Shown here piece after piece: positions 46,086-57,141 of a DNA stretch of 64,000 nucleotides. The notes under the pieces were generated by a model that was given only the letters and a program-made list of their open reading frames with translations, had not been told where the DNA came from and made no database searches. The number at the start of each line of letters is the position of its first letter. Position 1 is the first letter of the stretch. A program made the position numbers and the translations under genes. The stretch comes from Bacteroidota bacterium (GTDB taxonomy: Bacteria > Bacteroidota > Bacteroidia > JAHEXY01), in assembly GCA_023251875.1 (NCBI GenBank), contig JAHEXY010000004.1:291294-355293 (forward strand), written 5' to 3'.

Positions 46086-49000
46086 ATGAAACAATTTTTA
46101 CGCAAGTGCCTAGCCTTACTTACTGCAATAAGCCTATTGGCACAAAATTTTATCCCACAAAAAACGTATGCCTTAACCGGTGGGCCTAGTTCTCCTGAGT
46201 TCTCCAATTTTGAATCGGTGAGCACATCCAACATGGTAGATCCTTTTACAGGAGATTTCACTTATAACATTCCTATTCTCGAAGTGCCAGGCCCTAATGG
46301 TGGCGGCTATCCGGTTTCGCTTTCATATCACTCAGGCTCAGGGCCAGAAGAAGAAGCCTCTTGGGTAGGCTTTGGCTGGACGCTCAATGCAGGGGCAATA
46401 ACAAGAAATAAACAGGGTTTTCCGGATGATGCGGATGGAGATGCACAAATAAATATCAATAAAGTTGACGATAATGTTACATGGAGTATTGGGGCTGATT
46501 TGGGTGCTAGCGTGGCATTTAATGTATCAAATATATTAGATAGAACGGGAGATAATATTATTAATGACCTTCTTAACTTCAATATAGGAGGGGGGGTTAA
46601 TGTTGTTTTAACACATAATAATCACATTGGATCTTCATTTCAAGTTTCACCTCATTTTAATACTTCCATAGCAGCATATAGTTGTAATGTTAGTACTCAA
46701 GATGGGGAATTTCGATATACTTCAAAGGTGGATCCGGCATACTGGGTAAGTGGAGTTTTTGGCGATGTTTATCCGGAGATGAAAGGATATGCTTCTGGAA
46801 TATGTAAAACAGTAGTGGAAGAGGCATTAAGAGTAGGTACTACAAAACTATTTAATAAACAAGCTAGTTCTCCTCTTTCTTATTATGGAAACAAATCCTA
46901 TACACTTTACAATCAATCTGCTCCAACGGTTCTTCAAGATTATTCGGGCTTTAGTGGGGCTGTTTCATTAGAAGGTCGTTTATATTATGGTATTCCTGTT
47001 GGAGGTAGTGCTGCAATAAATGCAAATTACACCATTCAATCACCTAAAGATAGAGGAATTAGCATACATAAGTATTATGGATATATAAAATCACATAATG
47101 TAGTTATAAGCGGAGATGATGCGGATAATGACGCCTTAATGGATTATACTGTTGAAAAACAAGATGTATATAATTTACGTGATAACTATTTGCCTATACC
47201 TGTAAGTGGAGCTGATTTGTTTAGTGTTTCTGGAGAAGGAGTTTCAGGAACTTTTACGGCCAAAAGTTCTTCAGTTGGCTATTTTCGGCCTAATGAGCAA
47301 ACTTCTAAGACTACATTGATAAGCATCGGAGCTTTTGTAGGGGGACCGGAACCTGTTGCATTCGGTGTAAATGTAGATATTGGTGCTGGTAAATCTGATG
47401 TATCAGATAAGGATAAGCCGGATAATATGAAAGAAAGAGCTGAATCTGCTGCAGATGCAATTTCTTCTGGAGGACACTTGCTTTCTGTAAGCGGTTGGGA
47501 TGATGCCGGCTATAATTTCTCAAATAATCAAGATATGGACGAGCCCTATTATTTTAGTTTTTTAGGTGATTTAGGGGGGGGGGCAACTTTTCATTCAGAA
47601 GATGATCGCTTTACTAAAGAAACTGCATCTGCAAAAATGGCGAAAAGTTCAAGCGAAAATGATTGGACATTAAAATATGATAGCGATGTTTTAAATAAAA
47701 AAGTAAATCAAGATCAAAATGGGCTTGTTGGGCGAGCTTCTTATATTGGATATCACACCAATAAAGCTATGCTTCACAATAAAGATGGTAGTAACAACTA
47801 TTATGACAGGTTTTCATATAGATCTGATAGTTATATTTCAAGTGATTTTAGCCGAGAAGAAAATGAAAATATAGGAGAATATGACATTACAAATCCCAAT
47901 GGAACCCATTATTTGTATTCCTTACCGGTTTATTCTAAAAATGAAATGGACATTTCTATTGGTATCACTCCAAGTGAAAAGGGCAATATAAAGAATCATT
48001 TTTTTGCTGAAAAAGACTTGACTAATTTGCATTCTTATTTGAGTGCTGTTGAAACCGCAAGTGAAGATGGAGAATTAAGTAATGATGACTTGAATAGTAT
48101 AAAAGACCAAGAATCTAATTTAGATTGCCAGGTTACAGGAGATATTAGAAACGATAAATACCCAAATTCTTATTTACTCACGCAAATAACCCAATCTAAC
48201 TACATAGATGTAAATGGAAACGGCCCGGATGACGGAGATATTGGAGGATGGACAAAATTTAGTTATGAAAAATATGACGATAATTTTAATTGGAGAGTTC
48301 CTTATTACGGGTTATTGGTAAATGAAGGAAAGTTTTCAGACCCAAAGGATGATTTTGGTTATTTTTCATTTGGCGAAAAAGAAGTCTATTATTTAAACAC
48401 TATTGAAACAGCCACTCATATTGCTGTGTTTTCTACCTCTGAACGAGAAGATGGTTTAGAAGCTGCACCCTGGCCTGATGGTGGTACGTCAGGTAATACC
48501 AGAAATGCAGATCGCAAACATCCCAAAAAATTAGATCAAATTATTTTATATGCTAAAGATGATGACAACTCCGATTTGAGCGATAATCCAGTCATTAAAC
48601 GCATTTATTTCAATTATGATTATTCTGCTTGGCCTGGAATACCCAATAATACTAATTGGGATGACAATAGTAATGAAACAAATGATGGTAAGTTAACACT
48701 TAAGAGTTTGTATGTAGAATATCAAAATGTATATAATTCAACGGTTTCTCCTTATAAATTTGAATATACTTATCCTGACCTAAGTAGCCTCCCATCAAAT
48801 CATAAATATGAAAAAAATGAGGAGACCGGAGAATGGGAAGATTCGGGAAAAGATATTTATAAAGATATTATTGAATTTAGAAGCCCTTATCAATCAACCA
48901 ATGTTGATGGTTTTATAGGAGAACAGCCGCAATATTCAATTTATAATACAGATAGATGGAATGCTTATCGGGAGAACGGATCTACATTATGTAACAACCT

Positions 49001-52000
49001 ATTTCTTTGGGTTGATCAAACACCCGCATCTACCTTTGACCCTGCTGCCTGGCAGTTAAAAAGAATTATTTTACCAACAAAGGGTGAAATACAGGTTCAG
49101 TATGAGCAGGATGATTACCAATATGTGCAAGACCGTAAAGCCATGGCTATGGTTAAATTAGAACTACCACCTGATGATGTAAGTAAAAAAGGATATGATG
49201 ACGATGGTTATAATTATTCAGAAGATGGTATGTCTGATTATAACCAAAAATATTATGTTGATTTAAGCGAACTAGGCATTGATGATAAAGAATCAATGGA
49301 TAAGATGAAAGATTATATCCAAAAAATTATGGTCGATGGATATGGAGGAAGAAAGTCGGAAATGGCCTTTTTTAAATTTCTTTATAATATATCAACCGGT
49401 ACGGATGTAGATCTTAATAATTGTAATACCGATTATATAGATGGTTATATAAGATTAAGTGATCCGGAAGTAGAGGATATTAATCCGGATGCCAGTTTAG
49501 ACGACTATAAATTGTATTTTGAGTTAGGAGATGCCGGTTCAGTTCATTCAGATTTTGAATGGACTTGTCCACGCCATGCTTGTACAGAATTTTTTAAAAC
49601 TACCAGAGGTAATTTAAATGAATATGTTGATTGTGATGGAGAAGATGATTTTAGTCTGGAATTAAATAATGTTGTAAGCACTACTAGTCCTACCGAAATT
49701 ATTTCTGATGTATACAAATTTTATGATGAATTATTCGATTTTCCAACAGGTGATTATTACGGTGATGTCTGTAAGCCAATGGATGCGGATCACTCATACA
49801 TAAGGCTACCTCTTCCTTATGGTAAGAAAGGTGGGGGAATAAGGGTAAAACGATTGCTTACTTATGATCCGGGTATTGAATCTGACAACGCAGATGAAGC
49901 TTTGTATGGTCATGAATATCTCTATATTGATAAAGATGGATTCTCAAGTGGGGTAGCAACAAATGAGCCATCACTTGGAAATACTGAAAATGCATTAATA
50001 GGTTTTATGCATAGAAGAGAAGAGTCATCAGATGCACAAAAAATGGCTGCCGGAGAAGATCGATCACAATTTACCGGCCCCCTCGGTGAAAGCGTATTAC
50101 CATCTCCAATGGTTGGCTATTCAAGAGTGCTTGTCAGAAATATATATAGCGGTGCCACACATGATGGAATTCACGCTTATGAATATTATACTACTAAAGA
50201 TTATCCCTTCGATAAGAAATACGATTTTACTGATGCCACTACGGGAGAAGAAAAAAAATTTAAAGGAGTACAACATTCTGAACTCAATTTAAAGACACAA
50301 AACTCCACTGACTGGTATGGCATAGCTGTTTCAAATTCATACTGCGTATGGGCTACACAGGGTTACCGATTTATTATTAATTCCATGAATGGCCAAATAA
50401 AAAAAGAAGTTCAATATTCAGGAAATTGGGAAGACTATAATCAACCAACTAGTTTAATGGAAATATCCAGTTCAAAATATGAATATTACCAACCGGGAGA
50501 GGCTATCCCTGTTTTGGATGCTGATGGAAATTCATCCGGCACTTATTTAGGAGCCTCTTCAGATGTAATTACAGAGTCTAAATTGGTTTTAGATAAAAAT
50601 GATACCTGGTATCGTAGCCTTGAAATTGGATGGGAAATCCCATGTCCTATACCATATGTTATTCCTATACCATACAAAATTAATGATGACACATATATTC
50701 ATACCCATGTAACAACTGAAACAGATTATTATCCGTCTGTACTTAAAAAAGTAACGAATTATCAGGATGGAGCTGTTGCTACTGTTAACAATGTATATTT
50801 TGATAAAACGTCCGGCAACCCAATTGTTACTTCAAAAGCAGGAATTTATGATGACCTTAAATATGCTTGTAAAAGTGAAGATGGTACAACAGCCTATAAG
50901 ACTTACCATGGTAAATATTTTAATTTTAATATTCCTGCAACATTTTACTATGATATGGGACAAAAGGCAGGTTTTGAGGGATATTCATTTTCGAGTGGAG
51001 ATAATAACATAACAGCTGAAAAGCAAAATAGAAGTGATACTTATATTAGTTTAACCGGAAGCAATTTTGATAATGTATTAGCTCAATTTCATGTAGGCGA
51101 TCTAATTGCATTAAATCCTAAAGGAAACTCAACCAAAGAAATTTATAATGTAACTAGGGTAAGTACTGATGGAAGTGGTCTTGCCGGCTATATATATATT
51201 GCACCGGCATCAAATTTTTATTCCAGCACAACAACAGATGGGGAGGTTGAAATTAAAATATTGAGAAGTGGCATGGCTAATATACTCGGAATAAGTGCAG
51301 GAAACATTCTAACTTGTGGTGAAGAATTTGAAGGACTCTCAGGTCGTAGTTGGAATGGAATATTATCAGCTTCAGCTCTTACATACAAAAATAGTTGTGA
51401 TATAGCTGATGAGCTTAAAGAGAATTATGGGTTAAGCACTACCAATACAAACACAATAGAAACTGCAGAAGCAGGAAAATGGTATGTTGATGCCAGCTAT
51501 GTTTATAAAACCGATTTAGAAAATGAAGATGAAGTATTTTTATCCGGTAAGTTGAATGACTTTACTCCATTTAATTGGAATGATGTATCTGGTAATTCTT
51601 CAAAATGGTTAAACACGGAAGAAATGGAAACATATGCCCCGGATGGTAATGCTTTGCAAAGTAAAAATGTTTTAAATATTCACAGTGCTGTAAAATTTGG
51701 TTATGATAATGCACTGCCCAATTTAACTATTCAAAATTCAGAATATGATGATGCTTTGTTTGAAAGCTTTGAATATACCGGAGGAGATGCACTTAATTTA
51801 ACACCAACAAGTGATTGTGCCCATACTGGCAGCAAGTCTACAAAACTTTCTACTACCGCAATATCATCAGGCTATTGGGGTGTTTTTAATATTTCAACAA
51901 GTAAATCAAGAACCGAGCAGGCAAAAAATTCAGGCCTATCAGTAAAGATGTGGGTAAAAACAGGAGCCAGTACCCCCACGATTAAATTATTAGATGCCAG

Positions 52001-52463
52001 TGTTTATACTAGGCTGGGTACAGATGGAAAGCCTGCATCTACTGAAACTCCCAATTTCTCCGACATTACTTTTGAAAGCGTGGCAAAAACAGGTGAATGG
52101 ACTTTATATGAAGCCAAACTCACTCCCAGTAAATGGAAAGATTACGATGGGCTTAACGCAAGAGTAAGCACATCAACTGTTACCGCTTATGGTTTGGAAG
52201 TTTATATCGAAACTGATAATTCTAATGGAGTACCTTCTATTTATGAAGATGACATTCGTGTTCAGCCCTTAAATTCTCAAATGGTAGCTTATGTGTATGA
52301 TCCTTCAACTTATAAAATTTTAGCCACTTTGGATGATCAAAATTTTGCCATGCTTTACCAATACAATGATGAAGGAAAATTAATTCGCAAAGAAAAAGAA
52401 ACAGTTCGCGGAGTTAAAACTTTAGTAGAAACACAGTATAATATTCCAACACAAGATAGATAA
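46086..52463 (+). CDS. Giant secreted Tc/SpvB-like protein with Rhs-type ends
   Basis: A 2125-residue protein with a signal peptide (about residues 1-30). Directly after it comes the block VDPFTGDFTYNIPILEVPGP and PVSLSYHSGSGPEEEASWVG, typical of the N-terminus of SpvB/TcB/Rhs-like proteins. The body is rich in Tyr, Asp, Asn and Gly, has many acidic repeats, and contains few Cys. A carbohydrate-binding-like beta domain is suggested near 1850-2060 (SESFEYTGG...KMWVKTGAS). The C-terminus ends with a YD-like unit (YQYNDEGKLIRKEKE). It lies 76 nt before the Ig/Rhs gene and probably forms a surface complex or shell with it. The role is unknown. Confidence 0.78.
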   Translation: MKQFLRKCLALLTAISLLAQNFIPQKTYALTGGPSSPEFSNFESVSTSNMVDPFTGDFTYNIPILEVPGPNGGGYPVSLSYHSGSGPEEEASWVGFGWTLNAGAITRNKQGFPDDADGDAQININKVDDNVTWSIGADLGASVAFNVSNILDRTGDNIINDLLNFNIGGGVNVVLTHNNHIGSSFQVSPHFNTSIAAYSCNVSTQDGEFRYTSKVDPAYWVSGVFGDVYPEMKGYASGICKTVVEEALRVGTTKLFNKQASSPLSYYGNKSYTLYNQSAPTVLQDYSGFSGAVSLEGRLYYGIPVGGSAAINANYTIQSPKDRGISIHKYYGYIKSHNVVISGDDADNDALMDYTVEKQDVYNLRDNYLPIPVSGADLFSVSGEGVSGTFTAKSSSVGYFRPNEQTSKTTLISIGAFVGGPEPVAFGVNVDIGAGKSDVSDKDKPDNMKERAESAADAISSGGHLLSVSGWDDAGYNFSNNQDMDEPYYFSFLGDLGGGATFHSEDDRFTKETASAKMAKSSSENDWTLKYDSDVLNKKVNQDQNGLVGRASYIGYHTNKAMLHNKDGSNNYYDRFSYRSDSYISSDFSREENENIGEYDITNPNGTHYLYSLPVYSKNEMDISIGITPSEKGNIKNHFFAEKDLTNLHSYLSAVETASEDGELSNDDLNSIKDQESNLDCQVTGDIRNDKYPNSYLLTQITQSNYIDVNGNGPDDGDIGGWTKFSYEKYDDNFNWRVPYYGLLVNEGKFSDPKDDFGYFSFGEKEVYYLNTIETATHIAVFSTSEREDGLEAAPWPDGGTSGNTRNADRKHPKKLDQIILYAKDDDNSDLSDNPVIKRIYFNYDYSAWPGIPNNTNWDDNSNETNDGKLTLKSLYVEYQNVYNSTVSPYKFEYTYPDLSSLPSNHKYEKNEETGEWEDSGKDIYKDIIEFRSPYQSTNVDGFIGEQPQYSIYNTDRWNAYRENGSTLCNNLFLWVDQTPASTFDPAAWQLKRIILPTKGEIQVQYEQDDYQYVQDRKAMAMVKLELPPDDVSKKGYDDDGYNYSEDGMSDYNQKYYVDLSELGIDDKESMDKMKDYIQKIMVDGYGGRKSEMAFFKFLYNISTGTDVDLNNCNTDYIDGYIRLSDPEVEDINPDASLDDYKLYFELGDAGSVHSDFEWTCPRHACTEFFKTTRGNLNEYVDCDGEDDFSLELNNVVSTTSPTEIISDVYKFYDELFDFPTGDYYGDVCKPMDADHSYIRLPLPYGKKGGGIRVKRLLTYDPGIESDNADEALYGHEYLYIDKDGFSSGVATNEPSLGNTENALIGFMHRREESSDAQKMAAGEDRSQFTGPLGESVLPSPMVGYSRVLVRNIYSGATHDGIHAYEYYTTKDYPFDKKYDFTDATTGEEKKFKGVQHSELNLKTQNSTDWYGIAVSNSYCVWATQGYRFIINSMNGQIKKEVQYSGNWEDYNQPTSLMEISSSKYEYYQPGEAIPVLDADGNSSGTYLGASSDVITESKLVLDKNDTWYRSLEIGWEIPCPIPYVIPIPYKINDDTYIHTHVTTETDYYPSVLKKVTNYQDGAVATVNNVYFDKTSGNPIVTSKAGIYDDLKYACKSEDGTTAYKTYHGKYFNFNIPATFYYDMGQKAGFEGYSFSSGDNNITAEKQNRSDTYISLTGSNFDNVLAQFHVGDLIALNPKGNSTKEIYNVTRVSTDGSGLAGYIYIAPASNFYSSTTTDGEVEIKILRSGMANILGISAGNILTCGEEFEGLSGRSWNGILSASALTYKNSCDIADELKENYGLSTTNTNTIETAEAGKWYVDASYVYKTDLENEDEVFLSGKLNDFTPFNWNDVSGNSSKWLNTEEMETYAPDGNALQSKNVLNIHSAVKFGYDNALPNLTIQNSEYDDALFESFEYTGGDALNLTPTSDCAHTGSKSTKLSTTAISSGYWGVFNISTSKSRTEQAKNSGLSVKMWVKTGASTPTIKLLDASVYTRLGTDGKPASTETPNFSDITFESVAKTGEWTLYEAKLTPSKWKDYDGLNARVSTSTVTAYGLEVYIETDNSNGVPSIYEDDIRVQPLNSQMVAYVYDPSTYKILATLDDQNFAMLYQYNDEGKLIRKEKETVRGVKTLVETQYNIPTQDR

Positions 52464-52467
52464 TTCA

Positions 52468-52510
52468 ATTAGCTAATTAGCCGATTTGATAATTAGCTAA
52501 TGCAATAATG
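52468..52510. repeat. TTAGCTAATTAGCC repeat block before the Ig/Rhs gene
   Basis: TTAGCTAATTAGCCGATTTG then ATAATTAGCTAATG lies between the two giant genes. It matches the block at 12142-12176 upstream of the PspC gene in length and order. Confidence 0.6.
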
Positions 52511-52539
52511 AAAAAGAAAAATATTACAACATAAAAAAA

Positions 52540-55500
52540 ATGTTTATGAAAAAAATTTATAAGAATAGGTGCTCAAGGCTTAAAGCAGCTTTATCAATTG
52601 AGCTAAAAAGACACATTGCATCTTTCTTGATAATCGCAAGTATGTTTTTTGTGAGTAGTAATATGCAAGCGGCCACAGGAACCTTTAGTGGGGCCACTCT
52701 TAGTGCTTCAAAAGCAATGCCTATTTGTACGGGGGGTAATGTAAAGTTAACAGCTACTTGTACCACTAGCTCTTCAAGCGGTAGTTATACCCCAACCTAT
52801 CAGTGGCAAAGCTCTACAGCTTCTGGTGGTCCTTATGCAAATGTAACATCTGGATCAGGAGCTACTACATCCAGCTATACTACTGCCAATTTATCTACCA
52901 ATATGTATTATAAATGTAAAATAACAGTTACCGGCTCATTACAATCAGGCGTTACCTCGCCATATACATCAGCTTATTATGCAGTAAGTGTTACCAGCGT
53001 AACAGCACCTTCTATCACTACCCAACCAAGTTTGGCTAGTAGTTATTGTTCCGGCACAACAAATGTTAGTGTTAGTGTTGTAGCAAGTGGATCTCCCAAC
53101 TATCAATGGCAATATAGAACAAGTAGCACAGCTTCGTGGCAAAATATAACTACTAGCGGAACTAACGCAACTTATATAATACCAACATTAAATAATGGCT
53201 ATCAATACCAATGTTTGCTAACAAATACCAGTGGTAGTTGTTCTGCTCAAACTACATCTAATACAGTAACTTTATCGGTTGCCACCTCTGTAACTCCAAG
53301 CGTAACTATTACACAAACCCAGGGAAGCAATCCTATGTGTTCCGGTGCTTCTGCACAGTTTACAGCATATCCTACTAATGGGGGAACTACACCTACTTAT
53401 CAATGGAAAATAAATGGTGCAAGTGTAGGAAGTAATAGTACTACTACTACCTATACTACTACATCTTTAACTACTGGACAAATTGTTAGTTGTGTAATGA
53501 CCTCAACTGCAAGTTGCCCATCGCCTACAACAGCTACCTCTAATTCTATAACAATGACGGTAAATAGCGGCCCCAGTATAAGTAACCCAAGTAGCATAGC
53601 CGTTTGTTCTGGATATCAAGCAACTTTTAATACAACTAATACAAGCGGATATACCTATCAATGGCAAAAAAGTGCTACAGCGGGAGGGAGTGATTATGGT
53701 GATATAACATATACAAACGGAGGCGGCAGCGGATATCAATCCGCAACCTATATCACACCTACACTGCAAACAAGCAATAACAATTATAATTACCTGTGTA
53801 AAGTAACAAGTGGTGGCTGTACTACTACATCCGGTATTGCAAATTTAACAGTAAATGCATCTGTAACACCTACTATAACAATAAGCACCAGCAACACTAC
53901 AGTGTGTTCTTTAATTCCGGTAACTTTTACTTCCTCTATTACCAATGGAGGGGGCAGCCCTACCTACCAATGGAAAAAGAATGGACAAAATGTGTCAAGT
54001 AGTAATAGCGCTTCTTATACATTTTCTCCTTCTTCTCTAGCAACAGGAGATGTGATCACTTGTACCTTATCTTCAAATGCCAGTTGTATTGCTTCAGGAA
54101 CCTCTCCTGCTACTTCCAATTCTATTACGATGACAGTATATCCCCCTTTTACCGGTACAGAAACATTATCATCAACAGATGTTTCAACTTCAATAAGTTT
54201 AAGCGATACTCCATCACAAACAAAATATTATGCTAAAAGCTCTACTTGTAATGACCTTATTTCCTCTCCGGTATCTACTAAATGTTTTGTTAAACTTGAT
54301 TTAGGTGATGATTACACCTTAGGAAGTTCTACTTCATTCAATATTCATGAAATTGTTACCATTACTCCATATACATCTTCAGGTTCCTATGGAGCAGCAA
54401 GGGTTTGCACGCTGCAGGTAGTTTCAAGCGCTACCCCTCAAGCAGAACAATTGATGGTAATAGATTTTTCTTCTGTTATTTCAAGCTACGACTATTTTAA
54501 AATTGATTTTGGTAAAATGTCATATGATGCCAGCACAGCATCCTCTGCTCTTTCTGCAGCTAGAATTTCTGTATGGTTTGACGAAGACTATAAGGTAAAT
54601 GTAAATAGCGGTTCATATGCAAGCTCTCCCCTGGTATCGCTTACCAAAGCCAGTATATATGATAATAGTAACCGGGCACAATTCTCATGGACACCGGCTT
54701 GTAGCTCATTTATTAGTAATTATCAAATACAAATTATGAGATTGTATAATCAAAACTCAGACAATACAGGAACTAAATATGTTAAAGTAAGCAATCTTGA
54801 TTGGAGTAAAGCATTATCAATTGAAGTGGAAAATCAAACTTCAATTAGCCTTGAACTGGCAGAAGGTACCGGTTACTACATTTGGAGAGTACGCCCAATA
54901 GGTGATTATTATGATGGAGGCATTGCCGATAGCCGTAACTGGGGAGTATGGTCTACTTATACCGGATCACTGGGTTCTGCTTATAACATTGGCGAAACTA
55001 CGGCCGAAATTACAAGCTCTACTGCCTTACCAAATTTTGCGTTCTATTTTACCCAACAAGATGCTGATATTAATTCTATATACAATAGAGCCTTTACCGA
55101 AGGCAATAGAATTGCCGAAGGTAAAAGTTTTGCCAATGGCTTAGGCATGGTTAAACAATCGCAAAGAAAACTTTCTGAGTTAGATGGTCAAATACTAATG
55201 AATAGTACTGCTTATGATTATGTTGGTAGGCTAGGCATACAAAGCATGACAGCCCCTGTAACTCAGGATAATTTAGGTTATAAAGATCAATTAATAACTG
55301 CCGATCACGATGAAGATGGAGATGTAGATGGCTTATATCTCCCACAAGATTTTGATTCAGATGGTAGAACAAGATTTCCTGATGATGCAAGTGATGTTCC
55401 CAAGTGGGAAAATACTTTAAAAATGGCCGGACCCATTTCTGATTATTTTTCTGACAAGAATTCAGATATAAGAATTCCTAATGCCAATAATTTTCCTTAT

Positions 55501-56961
55501 TCCAGAACAGTTTATGATCAGGATGGCCGTGTAAAAAAGCAATCTCTTTTTGGAGATGAACATAGAATGGGACTATACGATAATACCTATCTGGGAGGGG
55601 GTATGCAACGCACAATCAGAACTTATTATTCTGCCGTGCAAGATTCTCAAATTATGAATGTATTTGGTAATGAAACACCTCGTTCAAGCGGAATTTATAG
55701 AATAACAAGAGTCGATCCTAATGAAAATCCAACTGTAGAATACAGAACAGTAGATGGCAAGCTGCTCGCTACGGCTTACCTTAATACAGGACAACAACCC
55801 TTATTAGACGATGTATGGAGCGATCCTAAAAGAAAAATTGTGAAAGTAATTGAAGGCTCATCTCAACCTGATCCTTATACCATAGTAAAAGAACAGTCAA
55901 TTGCTTTTGCAGAGCCCGATATTACGGTTAACATGCATTATTTTATGGAAATTGAAGACTTTGATGCAAGTTGTATAGATTATTGCAGTACCTGTGATTA
56001 TACAATATATCTCTACTGCATAAGAGAAGAAACTGATGAATTAAAATGGGCAGATACTATTTTTGTTACTCCAGGTAATTGTGAAGCGGGAGCAACAGTA
56101 ACTGCTAATGGTACTAATGGCACTAAGGTAAATATAACACTTGATACCAAAGGTAGGATTAATACCGATTATGATGGAACAGATGCCAACAAAACAAGTG
56201 ATTGGCCGGATGAATCTTCTTTGAATATCTTTCTTTCTGACCCTGGGGTGTACCGTTTTGGCAGAATTATTAAAGTAAATAATAATGAAACCGGTGAAAG
56301 CCACTATTCCGATTACCATGCAGATGCTATAGGAGAACAATTCGATAGCCAATACGGTGTTATTTTTGATGTTTTTGCCTCTTACCTTGATGGTAGCCGT
56401 ACAGATGCATCTGGTAATCCACAAGATGCAGACCTAGATGACTTAAACAAACTTTTGGATGAATTAGCCGGAGTAACATCTGCTACAAGTGCCTCTGCAG
56501 ATTTTGAATACAAAGATGATGTAAAAGTAGTACGTACAGAAGATGAAGATGGTAATATGTCATACACAATTACTACTAACTGTTGTGAACTAACTATACC
56601 AAGAGTAAGTTGCGATGATGATATTTGCCACTATTATTTACATGAAGCCTCTGAAGCAACACTGGATTGGCAAAATAATATGGTAACAGATTATGGAGAA
56701 TATTATGATTTTGAAAGTATACTTACAGATAAATATAAAGATGTTTACGGTAGTAATTTGGGTAATTATTTTTACGATAAATATGGTAAGCAAAAATATC
56801 CTGCCAATGCCGAAAAAACCATTACCATAACATTGAGCGCTGAAGCTCAAGATAACGATAACATAACACCCTCTATTAAATATTTCCTTACATCTCCTTA
56901 TACAGGCGATGGTAGAGCAGCAGGTGATTTAGATTACGATTCTTTTGATTTTGTTATGTAA
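52540..56961 (+). CDS. Giant secreted Ig-like/Rhs protein, N-terminal part (ends at an in-frame TAA)
   Basis: A 1473-residue product. A signal peptide (about residues 26-46) is followed by five Ig-like/PKD-like repeats (about 50-530), each with a Cys near its start and a YQWQ or YQWK motif. A fibronectin-like block follows (about 690-815, YYIWRVRPIGDYYDGG). Then come the conserved lead-in to Bacteroidota Rhs proteins (YDYVGRLGIQSMTAP) and FPYSRTVYDQDGRVKKQSLF. The frame stops at TAA 56959-56961, yet stays open without another stop for 1741 codons to 62187, so this and the next ORF are one gene interrupted by a single stop. Confidence 0.8.
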   Translation: MFMKKIYKNRCSRLKAALSIELKRHIASFLIIASMFFVSSNMQAATGTFSGATLSASKAMPICTGGNVKLTATCTTSSSSGSYTPTYQWQSSTASGGPYANVTSGSGATTSSYTTANLSTNMYYKCKITVTGSLQSGVTSPYTSAYYAVSVTSVTAPSITTQPSLASSYCSGTTNVSVSVVASGSPNYQWQYRTSSTASWQNITTSGTNATYIIPTLNNGYQYQCLLTNTSGSCSAQTTSNTVTLSVATSVTPSVTITQTQGSNPMCSGASAQFTAYPTNGGTTPTYQWKINGASVGSNSTTTTYTTTSLTTGQIVSCVMTSTASCPSPTTATSNSITMTVNSGPSISNPSSIAVCSGYQATFNTTNTSGYTYQWQKSATAGGSDYGDITYTNGGGSGYQSATYITPTLQTSNNNYNYLCKVTSGGCTTTSGIANLTVNASVTPTITISTSNTTVCSLIPVTFTSSITNGGGSPTYQWKKNGQNVSSSNSASYTFSPSSLATGDVITCTLSSNASCIASGTSPATSNSITMTVYPPFTGTETLSSTDVSTSISLSDTPSQTKYYAKSSTCNDLISSPVSTKCFVKLDLGDDYTLGSSTSFNIHEIVTITPYTSSGSYGAARVCTLQVVSSATPQAEQLMVIDFSSVISSYDYFKIDFGKMSYDASTASSALSAARISVWFDEDYKVNVNSGSYASSPLVSLTKASIYDNSNRAQFSWTPACSSFISNYQIQIMRLYNQNSDNTGTKYVKVSNLDWSKALSIEVENQTSISLELAEGTGYYIWRVRPIGDYYDGGIADSRNWGVWSTYTGSLGSAYNIGETTAEITSSTALPNFAFYFTQQDADINSIYNRAFTEGNRIAEGKSFANGLGMVKQSQRKLSELDGQILMNSTAYDYVGRLGIQSMTAPVTQDNLGYKDQLITADHDEDGDVDGLYLPQDFDSDGRTRFPDDASDVPKWENTLKMAGPISDYFSDKNSDIRIPNANNFPYSRTVYDQDGRVKKQSLFGDEHRMGLYDNTYLGGGMQRTIRTYYSAVQDSQIMNVFGNETPRSSGIYRITRVDPNENPTVEYRTVDGKLLATAYLNTGQQPLLDDVWSDPKRKIVKVIEGSSQPDPYTIVKEQSIAFAEPDITVNMHYFMEIEDFDASCIDYCSTCDYTIYLYCIREETDELKWADTIFVTPGNCEAGATVTANGTNGTKVNITLDTKGRINTDYDGTDANKTSDWPDESSLNIFLSDPGVYRFGRIIKVNNNETGESHYSDYHADAIGEQFDSQYGVIFDVFASYLDGSRTDASGNPQDADLDDLNKLLDELAGVTSATSASADFEYKDDVKVVRTEDEDGNMSYTITTNCCELTIPRVSCDDDICHYYLHEASEATLDWQNNMVTDYGEYYDFESILTDKYKDVYGSNLGNYFYDKYGKQKYPANAEKTITITLSAEAQDNDNITPSIKYFLTSPYTGDGRAAGDLDYDSFDFVM
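56959..56961 (+). other. Single in-frame TAA that splits the Ig/Rhs giant gene
   Basis: The codons before it read Asp-Phe-Val-Met and those after it Ile-Asp-Gly-Thr-Glu, in the same frame. Sixty sense codons lie between it and the next ATG at 57142, and they continue the same kind of sequence (Tyr/Asp/Ser-rich). A change from CAA or AAA at this codon would explain it. Confidence 0.85.
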
Positions 56962-57141
56962 ATTGATGGTACAGAATACGATTACGGCCCACAACTAATT
57001 AGCTACAATAATTCAGAGACCTATTCTATAACTATTGATGGAAGTGATGGAGGATTTCTTCAAAAGGATAATACAACTACCGTAATTTATACATTTAATT
57101 ACGCAACCCAAAGCGAAGTAAGAGATCAAATTCTTTCGTTT

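Noticed and set aside
56959-56961. Reassigned TAA codon (alternative genetic code)
   Set aside because: Many genes in the window end in TAA at their normal family length, including ribosomal proteins.
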